Shown: positions 17,908 through 27,910, counted from the first letter of the stretch. The stretch is 64,000 nt of DNA from Lachnospiraceae bacterium (GCA_910574965.1 CAJTDB010000012.1:1-64000), one strand, 5' to 3'. Notes: generated by a model from the sequence alone, not told the origin. Translations and numbers: made by a program.

Positions 17908-19524
17908 ATGCTGAGAATCCAACAAATAAAGTTGCCGGTGACGCATACAGAGCAGGAGCTTGCCGGCAAGATCCGAAAGCTTCTGCATGTCCGCCCGGAA
18001 GAACTGCTCCGATACCGGATATGCAGACGTTCCCTGGATGCCCGTAAAGGAGAGCTTCGGTACGTTTATACGATAGATGCAGAAGTGAAGCAGGAAGGGA
18101 CTGTACTGAAACGATGCCGGGGAAACGCAGAAAGGGCAAAAGATGTTCCGTATAAGTTTCCGGCTTCCGGTACAGCTATGCCTGCGGGACGTCCGGTGAT
18201 CGTAGGCACGGGGCCTGCGGGACTTTTCTGCGGCCTGATGCTGGCAAGGGCAGGCTATGGGCCGATTGTTCTTGAACGGGGACAAAGTGCCTGTGAGCGT
18301 GTGCGGACTGTGGAAAATTTCTGGAAGCTTGGGATTCTGGATCCTCAGTCCAATGTACAGTTCGGCGAAGGCGGAGCAGGAACCTTTTCCGACGGAAAGC
18401 TGAATACTCTGGTAAAAGATCCTGCCGGCAGGAATCAGAAAGTGCTGGAGATCTTTGTGGAGGCAGGCGCTCCGGAGGAGATCCTGTACGAACAGAAGCC
18501 GCATCTTGGCACTGATCTTCTGGTGGGGATTGTAAGCCATATCCGGGAGGAGATAAAAAGACTTGGAGGAGAAGTGCGGTTTGGGTGTCAGGTAACGGAT
18601 CTGGTGCTGGAAAAAGGTGCTGTCCGGGGAGTGGCCGTTCAGAAGGACGGGCAGCCGCCGGAAGTGATCGAGGCGCAAACCGTCGTTCTTGCCATCGGCC
18701 ACAGCGCAAGAGATACCTTTTCCATGCTGAAAAAACGGGGGATTCCCATGCAGCCAAAAGCTTTTGCTGTCGGCGTCCGCATGGAGCATCCGCAGGAAAT
18801 GATAAATGAAAGCAGGTACGGGAAGGCATATCCGTCCCTGCTTCCGCCGGCTTCCTATAAAGTCACCCGCAAAACCGGGAGCGGGAGAGGCGTCTATTCC
18901 TTCTGTATGTGTCCGGGAGGCTATGTGGTCAATGCATCTTCGGAAAAGGGCGCCCTGGCGGTCAACGGCATGAGTTATCAGGCCAGAGACGGAAGAAATG
19001 CCAACAGTGCAATGATTGTGACCGTGACGCCGAAAGACTATGGAGGAACTGATGTTCTGTCCGGTGTGGAGTTTCAGCGGAAGCTGGAGCAGGCGGCTTA
19101 CAGCCTGGGCGAAGGAAAGATTCCGGTACAGACCTTCAAAGACTTCTGCCAAAATACAGCGTCTGCGGTACTGGGAGAAATCCGTCCCTGCATGAAAGGG
19201 GCATATACGCTGGCCAACGTGCGGTCCATCTTTCCCAAAGAGCTTGCAGGAGCGTTAGAAGAGGGGATTTTAGGCTGCGAACATCTGATTCCGGGATTTG
19301 CGCGGGAGGATGCAGTGCTGTCAGGAGTGGAGAGCAGAACTTCTTCGCCTGTGCGGATTCTGCGGAATGAACAACTGGAAAGTCCGGTATGCGGTCTTTA
19401 CCCATGCGGGGAAGGTGCGGGCTATGCGGGCGGCATCACGTCTGCCGCCATGGACGGACTGAAGATCGCAGAAGCGATTGCAAAAAAATATGCGCCGTGT
19501 TATGATATAAAGAATAGCGTTTGA
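17908..19524 (+). CDS. FAD-dependent dehydrogenase, COG2509 type
   Basis: 538-aa flavoprotein. Residues 1-85 form an N-terminal domain typical of this family (MLRIQQIKLPV... with ARKGELRYVYTID). The FAD Rossmann motif follows as VIVGTGPAGLFCGLMLARAG (about 96-115). NVQFGEGGAGTFSDGKLNT (about 150) is the signature block, and the C-terminal FAD contact reads GLYPCGEGAGYAGGITSAAMDGLK. The function is uncharacterised. The ATG at 17908 has GAGGAAGG upstream. It is followed after 20 bp by a small membrane protein, probably in one transcript. Confidence 0.85.
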   Translation: MLRIQQIKLPVTHTEQELAGKIRKLLHVRPEELLRYRICRRSLDARKGELRYVYTIDAEVKQEGTVLKRCRGNAERAKDVPYKFPASGTAMPAGRPVIVGTGPAGLFCGLMLARAGYGPIVLERGQSACERVRTVENFWKLGILDPQSNVQFGEGGAGTFSDGKLNTLVKDPAGRNQKVLEIFVEAGAPEEILYEQKPHLGTDLLVGIVSHIREEIKRLGGEVRFGCQVTDLVLEKGAVRGVAVQKDGQPPEVIEAQTVVLAIGHSARDTFSMLKKRGIPMQPKAFAVGVRMEHPQEMINESRYGKAYPSLLPPASYKVTRKTGSGRGVYSFCMCPGGYVVNASSEKGALAVNGMSYQARDGRNANSAMIVTVTPKDYGGTDVLSGVEFQRKLEQAAYSLGEGKIPVQTFKDFCQNTASAVLGEIRPCMKGAYTLANVRSIFPKELAGALEEGILGCEHLIPGFAREDAVLSGVESRTSSPVRILRNEQLESPVCGLYPCGEGAGYAGGITSAAMDGLKIAEAIAKKYAPCYDIKNSV

Positions 19525-19544
19525 AGGACAGGAGAGCGTAAAGT

Positions 19545-19799
19545 ATGAAAGAAAAGAAAAACGGCTGGACACTGTTTCTGCTGATTCTGGCGGGAATTGT
19601 GCTGGGCGGCTTTGCCGGAAGCCTGGCTGCCGGTGTGTCTGGTCTTGACTGGCTGAATTATGGACAGTCCTTTGGATTAGAAGAGCCCATGGTCCTGACG
19701 CTGGGATTTCTGGTCTTAACTTTTGGCCTGACCATCAAGATTACCATTGCCGGCATCTTTGGAATCGTACTTGCGATTCTGATCTATCGCTGGATATAG
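19545..19799 (+). CDS. Small two-helix membrane protein (DUF4321 type)
   Basis: 84 aa, with two hydrophobic segments (about 10-30 and 50-80) joined by a short loop rich in small residues. It matches the general look of DUF4321 proteins of Clostridia. There are no catalytic residues to point to. It sits between a flavoprotein and radC, close to the mre cluster, a position where this family is usually found (from memory). Confidence 0.75.
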   Translation: MKEKKNGWTLFLLILAGIVLGGFAGSLAAGVSGLDWLNYGQSFGLEEPMVLTLGFLVLTFGLTIKITIAGIFGIVLAILIYRWI

Positions 19800-19899
19800 A
19801 ACGCAAAAAAGAAGATACTAGATAAAATAAATAAGAAAAAGATTCTGATGAAGATAACTGACGGGGTATCTGGAGAGATGAAACGGAGGTTATCGCAGT

Positions 19900-20589
19900 A
19901 TGAATGAAAACTTTAACCGTCTGCCCAAGGACGAACGTCCGTACGAAAGGTGTATACGGCATGGAGCCGGGCAGTTGAGTGACCGGGAACTTCTGGCAGT
20001 CCTGTTAAGGACCGGAGCCAAGGGACGTACGGTGCTGGAACTGGCAGGAGATCTTCTTGGACTGTCCGCAGAAAAAGAAGGCTTTACAGGGCTTCGCAGA
20101 AAGAGCTTAGAGGAGCTGTCCGCCCTGCGTGGAATCGGAAAGGTGAAAGCGGTTCAGATCAAATGCATTTTGGAGCTTGCCAGAAGGATGGCAAGGGAAG
20201 AAGCAGGAACAGGCATTTACTTTAGGACGCCGGCTTCCATTGCAGAGTATTATATGGAAGATCTGCGCCATCAGGAACAGGAACTGCTTCTGCTTCTGAT
20301 GCTGAACCAAAAGGGCAGGCTTTTAAGAGAGTCCTATTTATTCAAAGGGACAGTAAATGCATCTTTGATTTCTCCAAGAGAGATTTTTCTGGAAGCATTG
20401 TCTGCACGGGCGGTTCAGATCGTCCTTTTACACAATCATCCCAGCGGAGATGCCAGTCCCAGCAGGGAAGACAAAAATGTGACCAGACGGATCAAAGAAG
20501 CCGGTGAACTGGTGGGAATCAGGCTGTCAGATCACATTATCATAGGTGAACATGCATATGTAAGCTTCCGTGAGGAAAATTATTTATAG
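19900..20589 (+). CDS. radC: RadC/JAB-domain protein
   Basis: 229 aa. A helix-hairpin-helix region lies at about 60-90 (LRGIGKVKAVQIK), followed by the MPN/JAMM-like domain with the metal motif LLHNHPSGD and a following D (SPSREDKNVTRR). The family was named for DNA repair, but the role is unproven. CGGAGGT precedes the ATG. It heads the mre-min cluster, as it commonly does in Firmicutes; its 3' end is 40 bp from the mreB-like gene. Confidence 0.92.
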   Translation: MNENFNRLPKDERPYERCIRHGAGQLSDRELLAVLLRTGAKGRTVLELAGDLLGLSAEKEGFTGLRRKSLEELSALRGIGKVKAVQIKCILELARRMAREEAGTGIYFRTPASIAEYYMEDLRHQEQELLLLLMLNQKGRLLRESYLFKGTVNASLISPREIFLEALSARAVQIVLLHNHPSGDASPSREDKNVTRRIKEAGELVGIRLSDHIIIGEHAYVSFREENYL

Positions 20590-20629
20590 CAGTTGTGGAT
20601 ATCAAGAGAGAAAGAGGGAAAAATATACC

Positions 20630-21637
20630 ATGAACAATCATAGTTTTGGCTGCGATTTTGGGTCCTATCATCTGAAAGTGTATCACAGGGATGCAGATGC
20701 CTATCTGATCCAGCATAATATGGTGGCAGTACAGGACAAAAAAGGAATGCTTGCCTACGGAGACGAGGCATATGCCATGTACGAAAAGGCACCGTCCAAC
20801 ATACAGGTGACCAGTCCCATGTCCTATGGAAATCTGGCCAGCATCAGCAATATGCAGGCATTTCTGAAAAATCTTCTGGAAGCCAATATCAAAGGTCAGC
20901 TAAAGGGTGCAGAATACTTTGTAGCGCTTCCAACGGATATGCAGGAGCGTATTTTCACGACGCTGATCCAGGATTCCAGCATGAAGCCAAGGAGTGTCTA
21001 CTTAGTGGACAAACCGGTGGCAGCAGGTCTTGGCCTTGGAATCAATGTAAAAGAAGCCCAGGGCGTGATGATCGTGGATATCGGAGCGGAGACTACAGAG
21101 ATCTCTGTGCTGTCTTTAGGCGGAATCGTAATCAGCCGTCTGATTCAAAACGGCGGCCGCTCCATTGACGATGCCATTCAAAGTGCCATTCGAAAAGAAT
21201 ACAATTTCTTTATCGGCAGCAAGACGGCAGAACAGATCAAGAAAGAACTGGCTTATGCCTTGGAGCCGGAAGCAGTATCCATGCAGATCTGCGGACGCAA
21301 TATGGTGGTGGGCCTTCCGCAGATGATGGAGATCACTTCGGAATTTGTATATGATGCCATTCAGGAACAACTGGGCGTTATTATGGACGCAGTTAAGACG
21401 ATTCTGGAGAGAACGCCTCCGGAACTGGGCGTGGATATTATCAAAAACGGCATCTATCTGACAGGGGGATCCGCGAAGATTCACAAGCTGGACCTTCTGC
21501 TGGAACAAAAGTCCGGCATCCGGGTATGTGTGGATGAAGAGCCGGAGATGAGTGTTGTAAGAGGCCTGGCAAAGGTGATGATTGACAAGGAGTTCCGTTC
21601 TCTGGCCTTTGTGACCAAAGAACAGAAATACGAATAA
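20630..21637 (+). CDS. mreB: MreB/Mbl-type actin homologue
   Basis: 335-aa actin-fold protein that organises lateral wall synthesis on the inner face of the membrane. Phosphate-binding segments are visible as CDFGSYHLKV (phosphate 1, near residue 7), GVMIVDIGAETTEISVLS (phosphate 2, near 145) and ITGG-like IYLTGGSAKIHKLD (adenosine region, near 285). The first segment has GSY where standard MreB has GTAN, so this is a divergent member. I use the ATG at 20630 with AGAGGGA upstream; an upstream frame to 20570 overlaps radC. It is followed by mreC and mreD. Confidence 0.85.
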   Translation: MNNHSFGCDFGSYHLKVYHRDADAYLIQHNMVAVQDKKGMLAYGDEAYAMYEKAPSNIQVTSPMSYGNLASISNMQAFLKNLLEANIKGQLKGAEYFVALPTDMQERIFTTLIQDSSMKPRSVYLVDKPVAAGLGLGINVKEAQGVMIVDIGAETTEISVLSLGGIVISRLIQNGGRSIDDAIQSAIRKEYNFFIGSKTAEQIKKELAYALEPEAVSMQICGRNMVVGLPQMMEITSEFVYDAIQEQLGVIMDAVKTILERTPPELGVDIIKNGIYLTGGSAKIHKLDLLLEQKSGIRVCVDEEPEMSVVRGLAKVMIDKEFRSLAFVTKEQKYE

Positions 21638-21655
21638 TGGCGGGAGCTGCGGCAG

Positions 21656-22648
21656 ATGAGACGAAGAGACCGATTTACAATTCCGGGAAAATATATCCTG
21701 TTTGTGCTGACGGTGCTGTGTGTCGGGACCATGTCATTGTCCTTTCTGACGGACTTTGACGGGGGACCTTTAAATGCAGTGTCCGGTTATGTGCTGATTC
21801 CGGTTCAGCGGGGAATCAATCTGGCAGGGGGATGGCTTCGCAGCAGAGTGGAGAATCTGGAAGACCTGACGGCAGTACGGGGGGAAAATGAACTGTTAAG
21901 GGCGCAGATTGCAGATTTGACACTGGACAATAACTCGCTGCTTCAGGAACGTTATGAGCTGGAGGAGCTTCGCAGACTTTATGAACTGGATGCGGAGTAT
22001 CAGAGCCTGGACAAGATCGCAGCGAATGTGATCGGAAAGGATACCGGAAACTGGTTTAATCTGTTTCTGATTGATAAAGGGTCTAATGATGGAATTCGTG
22101 TGGACATGAACGTGATTGCAGGAGGCGGTCTGGTGGGAATCGTTACGAAAACCGGACCGGACTGGGCGCAGGTTCGTTCCATTATCGATGATATGAGCAA
22201 TGTCAGTGCCATGATTCTGAAAAATTCCGATCTGTGCTATGTGCGCGGCGATCTGCAGATGATGACGGACGGAACGATGCAGTTAAATGAACTCCGGGAT
22301 CCGGACGACGAGGTGGAGCAGGGGGATAAGGTAGTTACTTCTCATGTGAGTGCTAAATTTCACAAAGGAATACTGATCGGGTATGTCAATGAGGTTACTG
22401 TGGATGCCAACAATCTGACAAAATCCGGCAGCCTGACACCTGCGGTAGATTTTGAGCATCTGAGCACTGTGCTGGTAATCACGGATCTGAAGCAGCAGGT
22501 GGATGTGGAGAAGGCGGATGAAGCGCCTCTTTCTGATGGAGAGGGACAGGCTCCTCAGACAGAGGCAGAAACAGCACAGCAGGAATCTCCGGATGAGGAA
22601 TTGCCTGCGGAAAATGACCAGGAGACGGAAGGGACACAGACGGAATGA
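21656..22648 (+). CDS. mreC: Rod shape-determining protein MreC
   Basis: 330 aa: a short cytoplasmic N-terminus, one transmembrane helix (about 12-32), a coiled coil (about 65-110, LTAVRGENELLRAQIADL), then the extracellular beta-barrel domain (VIGKDTGNWFNLFLIDKG, VIAGGGLVGIVTK). The last 60 residues are an acidic, low-complexity tail. MreC bridges MreB and PBP2 across the membrane. It is flanked by mreB and mreD in the same operon. Confidence 0.93.
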   Translation: MRRRDRFTIPGKYILFVLTVLCVGTMSLSFLTDFDGGPLNAVSGYVLIPVQRGINLAGGWLRSRVENLEDLTAVRGENELLRAQIADLTLDNNSLLQERYELEELRRLYELDAEYQSLDKIAANVIGKDTGNWFNLFLIDKGSNDGIRVDMNVIAGGGLVGIVTKTGPDWAQVRSIIDDMSNVSAMILKNSDLCYVRGDLQMMTDGTMQLNELRDPDDEVEQGDKVVTSHVSAKFHKGILIGYVNEVTVDANNLTKSGSLTPAVDFEHLSTVLVITDLKQQVDVEKADEAPLSDGEGQAPQTEAETAQQESPDEELPAENDQETEGTQTE

Positions 22649-22678
22649 CCGAGATCGAGATGGAAAGGAGTCCGAAGC

Positions 22679-23173
22679 ATGAAACATAAGTTCGTCGTCA
22701 CAGGGATTATCCTTGTCTCTTTTCTGCTTCAAAGTACGGTATTTCAAACGCTGTCTCTTGGTTCCATATGTCCCAATCTTATGGTGGTTGTCACATCCTC
22801 TTTTGGATTTATGAAAGGAAAAAAAGAAGGACTCTGGGTGGGGTTTTTCTGCGGCCTTTTAGAAGACATTTTCTATGGAAGACTGCTGGGGATGCATGCC
22901 ATGATCTATATGTACATAGGTTATGCCAATGGATATTTCAACCATATCTTTTACGAAGATGACATTAAACTTCCAATCTTTCTGATTGCTGTCAGTGAAC
23001 TGGTCTATGGGCTTGGCACCTACGTGATTATGTTCATGATGCGGAGCCGTTTTGCATTCGCTTACTATATGATCAGGATTATTTTTCCCGAACTTTTATA
23101 TACGATTGTTGTTACTCTGGTCTTTTACCGGGTGATCTATGCGGTCAACCGGAAAATGGAAGACGAAGAATAA
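22679..23173 (+). CDS. mreD: Rod shape-determining protein MreD
   Basis: 164-aa polytopic membrane protein with about five hydrophobic helices. MreD partners MreC in the elongation machinery. The family match rests on size, helix pattern, the segments GSICPNLMVVVTSSFGF and EDIFYGRLLGMHA, and its place between mreC and PBP2. Confidence 0.88.
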   Translation: MKHKFVVTGIILVSFLLQSTVFQTLSLGSICPNLMVVVTSSFGFMKGKKEGLWVGFFCGLLEDIFYGRLLGMHAMIYMYIGYANGYFNHIFYEDDIKLPIFLIAVSELVYGLGTYVIMFMMRSRFAFAYYMIRIIFPELLYTIVVTLVFYRVIYAVNRKMEDEE

Positions 23174-23185
23174 GGAGCTGATGGA

Positions 23186-26077
23186 TTGTTTGAAGATTTT
23201 AAAGAATCTTTTGTTAATTTTATAACTTCCAGGATCTTTGTACTGATGCTGGTCTTTTTGACGTTCTTTGGTATTTTGCTGGGAAGGGTTTTTCTGCTGC
23301 AGATCATTCATGGAGAGGATTATGCAGAGAGCTTTACGATGAAGATCAAAAAGGAAATTAATATTGCCAGTACCAGAGGAAAGATCTATGACCGGAATGG
23401 AGAAATTCTGGCAGACAATGTACTTTCCTACTCGGTTACCATCGAGGACAACGGGACCTATCAGAGCAAACGGGAGAAACATGCCGCGCTGAATCGGATC
23501 ATATCCAGGGTGATTGAGATCGTGGAGTCCCATGGAGACAGTATTATCAGCGATTTTGGGATTATCTGCGAGAACGGAAGGTATGCCTTTACCCAGGAGG
23601 GAACGGCGCTCATGCGTTTTAAGGCCGATATTTACGGCCGGAGAACGATCGATGATCTGGAGCCAAAAGAGGCAGCGGCAACAGCGGAACAGATTATGGA
23701 ATATCTCTGCGGCAAGGAACGGTATTATATTTCCAGCGATGCTTATACAGAGGAGCAGAGAAAGGCTTATCAGATCTCGGAAGAGGACCGCTCACCGGAG
23801 GAGAAGTTAAAGATCGCCACGGTCCGCTATGCCATGAGCCTGAACGGCTATAAGCGTTATGTGGCCACAACCATCGCATCGGATGTGTGTGACGAGACGA
23901 TGGCGGAGATTATGGAAAATATGGACAGCCTTCAGGGGGTGGATATTGCCCAGAGCAGCTTAAGAGTCTATCCGGATGCTGAATATTTTGCCTCTTTGAT
24001 TGGCTATATCGGCAAACCGTCTCAGGAGGAGTTAGATGCGCTTCTTCTGGAAAATGAAAATTATGAGCTGAATGACATCGTCGGCAAGGCGGGGATTGAG
24101 CAGTATATGGAGACAGAACTGCAGGGTGTCAAAGGAAACCGTACAATCTATGTGAACAGTATGGGAAATGTGATGGAGGTGGAAAAGGAAACCCAGCCGG
24201 AGTCCGGAAGAGATGTTTATCTCAGCATTGACAAGAATTTAACGATTGCAGTCTATCAGATCATCGAGCAGCGTCTGGCAGGGATTCTGCTGTCGAGAAT
24301 CCGGAATATCAAAGAATATGTTCCGGATGCCAGAAGTACGGCGGCGGATATTGTGATCCCTATTTATGATGTCTACTATGCGCTGATTAATAACCGGATC
24401 ATTGACACAACTCATTTCCGGGCGGAAGATGCCACGGAGCTGGAGCGGTCCATTCAGAGCCGCTTTGATGCAAGGCTGGAAAGCACCATCGGCCAGATTA
24501 TGTCGGAACTTCATTCGCAGACTCCGACGGCTTATGAAAATCTGTCCATAGATATGAAAAATTATATGAGCTATATCGTATCGGATGTTCTTATGGGGGA
24601 CCGGAATATCCTTATGAGCAGTGCCATTGACCGAAATGATGCTACCTATCTTGCATGGACCAAAGATGAGGTCATCAGTCTGAAGGAATATCTGGAGTAT
24701 GCCATTTCCATGAACTGGGTGGATGTATCCGGCCTGGAAGCGGATTCTCCATACTTGAACGCAGAAGAGATTTATGCAATTTTGATGGATTATATTTCGA
24801 CAGAGCTTCAAAATGATGTCGATTTCCAGAATATGCTGTATAAATATATCCTGTTAGATGATATTGTGACGGGAAAAGAAATCTGTTTGCTCTTGTATGA
24901 GCAGGGGGTTTTGGAGTATGATGAAGAGGCGGCAGGAAGGCTCGCAGGCGGGAGCTATTCCGCGTATCAGTTTCTGACAGACAAAATCAGGAATCTGGAA
25001 ATTACGCCTGCCCAGTTGGCGCTGGAGCCGTGCAGTGCAGGCTGCATCGTCACCAATCCCCATACAGGGGAAGTGCTGGCGAATGTGACCTATCCGGGAT
25101 ATGACAATAACCGGCTGACCAATACGATGGATTCTGCTTATTTTGCAGCGTTGAACAGAGACCGGTCCAAACCTTTGTACAGCCGTTCCACCCAGGAACA
25201 GACAGCTCCCGGATCGACGGTAAAACCGGTGATCGCTGTAGCTGCCATTGAAGAAGGTGTGGTCACTCCCACAGAGACTATGAATGCCACAGGTGTCTAT
25301 ACAGATGCATACGGCGATCCTACTTGCTGGATCTACAATCAGTTCCGCAGAAGTCATGGGAGAATTAATCTGGTGGAAGCCATCAAAGTGTCCTGCAACT
25401 ATTTCTTTTATGAGATCGGGTTCCGGCTTGGCGGAGGACGCACCACGGAATATTCTTCCGACCGGGCGCTGGAAAAGATCCGGCAGTATGCTACAGAATT
25501 TGGGCTGAATGAGAAGTCCGGGATGGAGGTGCCGGAGAGTGCTCCGAAAATTTCCGATACGGATGGTATTCGTTCCTCTATTGGACAGGGCACGAACTTG
25601 TTCAGCGTATCTCAGCTTGCAAGATATATCAGTGCGGTGGCAAACAGAGGGACAACCTATAATCTGACGCTGCTGGATAAATTGACAGATTCTGAAGGAA
25701 ACACTATTGAAGATTATTCCGCATCAGTATATAATAAGATCGAGATATCAGACGCTTCCTGGAATGTAATTCAGGAAGGTATGCATGAAGTTGCTCTGGA
25801 TACAACGGATTTTAAAAATCTGAATCTTTCCATTGCGGGCAAGACCGGTACGGCGCAGCAGTCGCTCCGCCATCCGAACCATGCATTATTTGTAGGTTAT
25901 GCACCTTATGAAAACCCGGAGATTGCGATAGCCCTTCGTATTACAAATGGTTATACTTCGGCAAATGCAGCGGCTATAACGGCGGATATCTTTCGGTACT
26001 ATTTTGATCTGGCAGAGGAAGAGGATTTGCTGACGGGGACTGCTGCACAGGCAACAACGGCAGTCATTAACGATTAG
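23186..26077 (+). CDS. mrdA: Penicillin-binding protein 2 (elongasome transpeptidase)
   Basis: Class B PBP that crosslinks peptidoglycan during elongation. It starts at a TTG (23186) with AAGGAG upstream. 963 aa, far longer than the usual 600-700: one N-terminal membrane helix (about 17-38), a dimerisation/pedestal domain with STRGKIYDRNGEILA, then a helical insert of roughly 250 residues (about 375-620), then the transpeptidase. Catalytic motifs are all present: STVK (Ser677), SCN (about 736) and KTG (Lys886, AGKTGTAQQS). It belongs to the mreBCD-minCDE-rodA operon, and RodA is its glycosyltransferase partner. Confidence 0.93.
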   Translation: MFEDFKESFVNFITSRIFVLMLVFLTFFGILLGRVFLLQIIHGEDYAESFTMKIKKEINIASTRGKIYDRNGEILADNVLSYSVTIEDNGTYQSKREKHAALNRIISRVIEIVESHGDSIISDFGIICENGRYAFTQEGTALMRFKADIYGRRTIDDLEPKEAAATAEQIMEYLCGKERYYISSDAYTEEQRKAYQISEEDRSPEEKLKIATVRYAMSLNGYKRYVATTIASDVCDETMAEIMENMDSLQGVDIAQSSLRVYPDAEYFASLIGYIGKPSQEELDALLLENENYELNDIVGKAGIEQYMETELQGVKGNRTIYVNSMGNVMEVEKETQPESGRDVYLSIDKNLTIAVYQIIEQRLAGILLSRIRNIKEYVPDARSTAADIVIPIYDVYYALINNRIIDTTHFRAEDATELERSIQSRFDARLESTIGQIMSELHSQTPTAYENLSIDMKNYMSYIVSDVLMGDRNILMSSAIDRNDATYLAWTKDEVISLKEYLEYAISMNWVDVSGLEADSPYLNAEEIYAILMDYISTELQNDVDFQNMLYKYILLDDIVTGKEICLLLYEQGVLEYDEEAAGRLAGGSYSAYQFLTDKIRNLEITPAQLALEPCSAGCIVTNPHTGEVLANVTYPGYDNNRLTNTMDSAYFAALNRDRSKPLYSRSTQEQTAPGSTVKPVIAVAAIEEGVVTPTETMNATGVYTDAYGDPTCWIYNQFRRSHGRINLVEAIKVSCNYFFYEIGFRLGGGRTTEYSSDRALEKIRQYATEFGLNEKSGMEVPESAPKISDTDGIRSSIGQGTNLFSVSQLARYISAVANRGTTYNLTLLDKLTDSEGNTIEDYSASVYNKIEISDASWNVIQEGMHEVALDTTDFKNLNLSIAGKTGTAQQSLRHPNHALFVGYAPYENPEIAIALRITNGYTSANAAAITADIFRYYFDLAEEEDLLTGTAAQATTAVIND

Positions 26078-26107
26078 GAGAATGCCACAGAGGACCAGGG
26101 GGAGTAC

Positions 26108-26785
26108 ATGAAACAACAAGCAGTAGTGATAAAAAGCAACAGATATGGTATTACTTTATTTTTAAACAGAGATCTTCCATTTCAGGAACTGCTTGAAGCC
26201 ATTGGAGAGAAATTCCGGACACCTTCGGATTTTTTTCAAAATGCCAGAATGGCACTTGCGTTGGAAGGCCGGAAGCTGAGCCAGGAGGAGCAGATGGAAA
26301 TCATCCGCGTCATAGAGGAAAACTCAACGCTTGAAATCCTCTGTATTCTGGAACAGGATGCGCTGAAAGAATCTTTTATGAAACGGATTGTAGAGGACAG
26401 GCAGTCCGAGCGGGATTCCAGCAACGGAAGGTTTTACAAGGGTACCCTTCGGTCCGGGCAGGTACTGGAGTCGGAGACAAGCATTATCATATTGGGGGAT
26501 GTAAATCCTGGGGCAACGATTGTTTCCAAGGGAAATGTGGTTGTTCTTGGGAATCTAAAGGGTATCGTTCACGCGGGAGCAGCAGGAAATGAGAACTCCT
26601 TTGTGGCAGCTCTGAATATGGCGCCCATGCAGATCCGGATTGCGGATGCGATAGGCTGTTCGCCGGAGGAAGCGCCTTATACAAGAAAGAACAGCAGGAA
26701 GGGGCCGATGATCGCCTATTCGGAAGGAGGCAGCATTTATCTGGAACCCATTACGAAGAAAGTAATCAACGACATCCGGATCTGA
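26108..26785 (+). CDS. minC: Septum site-determining protein MinC
   Basis: 225 aa. Inhibits FtsZ assembly away from mid-cell. An N-terminal domain (about 1-100) is followed by the right-handed beta-helix domain beginning at GTLRSGQVLESE, with repeated turns GDVNPGATI and GNVVVLGNLKGIVHAGA that bind MinD. It starts 30 bp after the PBP2 gene and leads directly into minD. Confidence 0.93.
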   Translation: MKQQAVVIKSNRYGITLFLNRDLPFQELLEAIGEKFRTPSDFFQNARMALALEGRKLSQEEQMEIIRVIEENSTLEILCILEQDALKESFMKRIVEDRQSERDSSNGRFYKGTLRSGQVLESETSIIILGDVNPGATIVSKGNVVVLGNLKGIVHAGAAGNENSFVAALNMAPMQIRIADAIGCSPEEAPYTRKNSRKGPMIAYSEGGSIYLEPITKKVINDIRI

Positions 26786-26820
26786 TCCGGTTATCGACAG
26801 GAAAGGTTGGAGGAAACAAT

Positions 26821-27606
26821 ATGAGCGAAGTAATTGTTATTACATCCGGAAAGGGCGGCGTCGGCAAGACGACCACCACTGCAAATGTAGGAACCGGACT
26901 GGCAAAGATGGATCAGAAAGTTGTCCTGATCGATACGGATATCGGACTGCGCAATCTGGATGTGGTTATGGGACTGGAGAACCGCATCGTTTACAATCTG
27001 GTGGATGTAGTGGAAGGAAACTGCCGGATCAAACAGGCGCTGATTAAGGACAAGCGGTATCCGAATCTGTATCTGCTTCCGTCTGCCCAGACGCGGGACA
27101 AGACGGCAGTGAATCCGGAGCAGATGATTAAGCTGATCGACGAACTGCGGGAAGAGTTCGATTACATACTTCTGGACTGTCCGGCAGGTATTGAGCAGGG
27201 CTTTAAAAATGCCATTGCAGCGGCAGACCGTGCACTGATTGTAACAACGCCGGAAGTGTCTGCCATCCGCGATGCGGACCGGATCATCGGTCTTCTGGAA
27301 GCAAATGACATCCGCAATGCAGATCTCATTGTCAACCGCATTCGCATGGATATGGTGGAAAGCGGAAATATGATGTCTATGGACGATGTGGTGGAGATTC
27401 TTGCCATCGATCTTCTGGGGGCAGTGCCGGATGACGAGAGCGTTGTCATTGCTACCAATCAGGGAGAACCCTGCGTGGGCGACAGTTCCCTGGCGGGACA
27501 GGCTTATATGAATATCTGCCGCCGGGTCATGGGGGAAGAAGTTCCGTTTCTGGATCTGAAAATAAAGGATGGATTTTTCGGAAAGCTGAAGAAACTGTTC
27601 AAATAA
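26821..27606 (+). CDS. minD: Septum site-determining ATPase MinD
   Basis: 261-aa ParA-type ATPase. The deviant Walker A GKGGVGKTTTTANVG is at residues 9-23, the switch I aspartate is in DTDIGLRNLDVVMG, and Walker B is in YILLDCPAGI. The C-terminus ends in an amphipathic helix (FFGKLKKLFK) that inserts into the membrane when ATP is bound. Together with MinC it forms the division inhibitor and is displaced by MinE. Confidence 0.97.
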   Translation: MSEVIVITSGKGGVGKTTTTANVGTGLAKMDQKVVLIDTDIGLRNLDVVMGLENRIVYNLVDVVEGNCRIKQALIKDKRYPNLYLLPSAQTRDKTAVNPEQMIKLIDELREEFDYILLDCPAGIEQGFKNAIAAADRALIVTTPEVSAIRDADRIIGLLEANDIRNADLIVNRIRMDMVESGNMMSMDDVVEILAIDLLGAVPDDESVVIATNQGEPCVGDSSLAGQAYMNICRRVMGEEVPFLDLKIKDGFFGKLKKLFK

Positions 27607-27623
27607 AAAAGGGGGGCGAACAT

Positions 27624-27896
27624 ATGGCATTCATGGATTTCTTTCGGAAGAAGAATTCAGGGGAAATTGCGAAGGACCGGCTGAAACTGCTGTTGATTTC
27701 AGACCGTGCGAACTGCTCTCCGGAAATCATGGAAGCGATCAAAAACGATATTATTAAAGTGATTACAAAATATATGGAAATCGACAGTGAGGGGCTGGAT
27801 ATCCAAATCACACAGACAGAGTCCGAGGGGGGCAACGGAACGGTGCCGGTACTCTGCGCCAATATTCCGGTGAAGGATATGAAGACTAGATCATAG
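27624..27896 (+). CDS. minE: Cell division topological factor MinE
   Basis: 90 aa. The anti-MinCD stretch AKDRLKLLLISDR (about 16-28) and a C-terminal topological-specificity domain are recognisable. Presence of MinE next to MinCD means an oscillating Min system rather than the DivIVA-anchored one of Bacillus. Confidence 0.93.
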   Translation: MAFMDFFRKKNSGEIAKDRLKLLLISDRANCSPEIMEAIKNDIIKVITKYMEIDSEGLDIQITQTESEGGNGTVPVLCANIPVKDMKTRS

Positions 27897-27910
27897 AAAT
27901 CAGGTGAGAT

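Noticed and set aside
17833-19152. Long minus-strand open frame of 439 codons opposite the COG2509 flavoprotein.
   Set aside because: The plus strand encodes a clear flavoprotein; the minus frame shows no motif and is low in normal protein composition.
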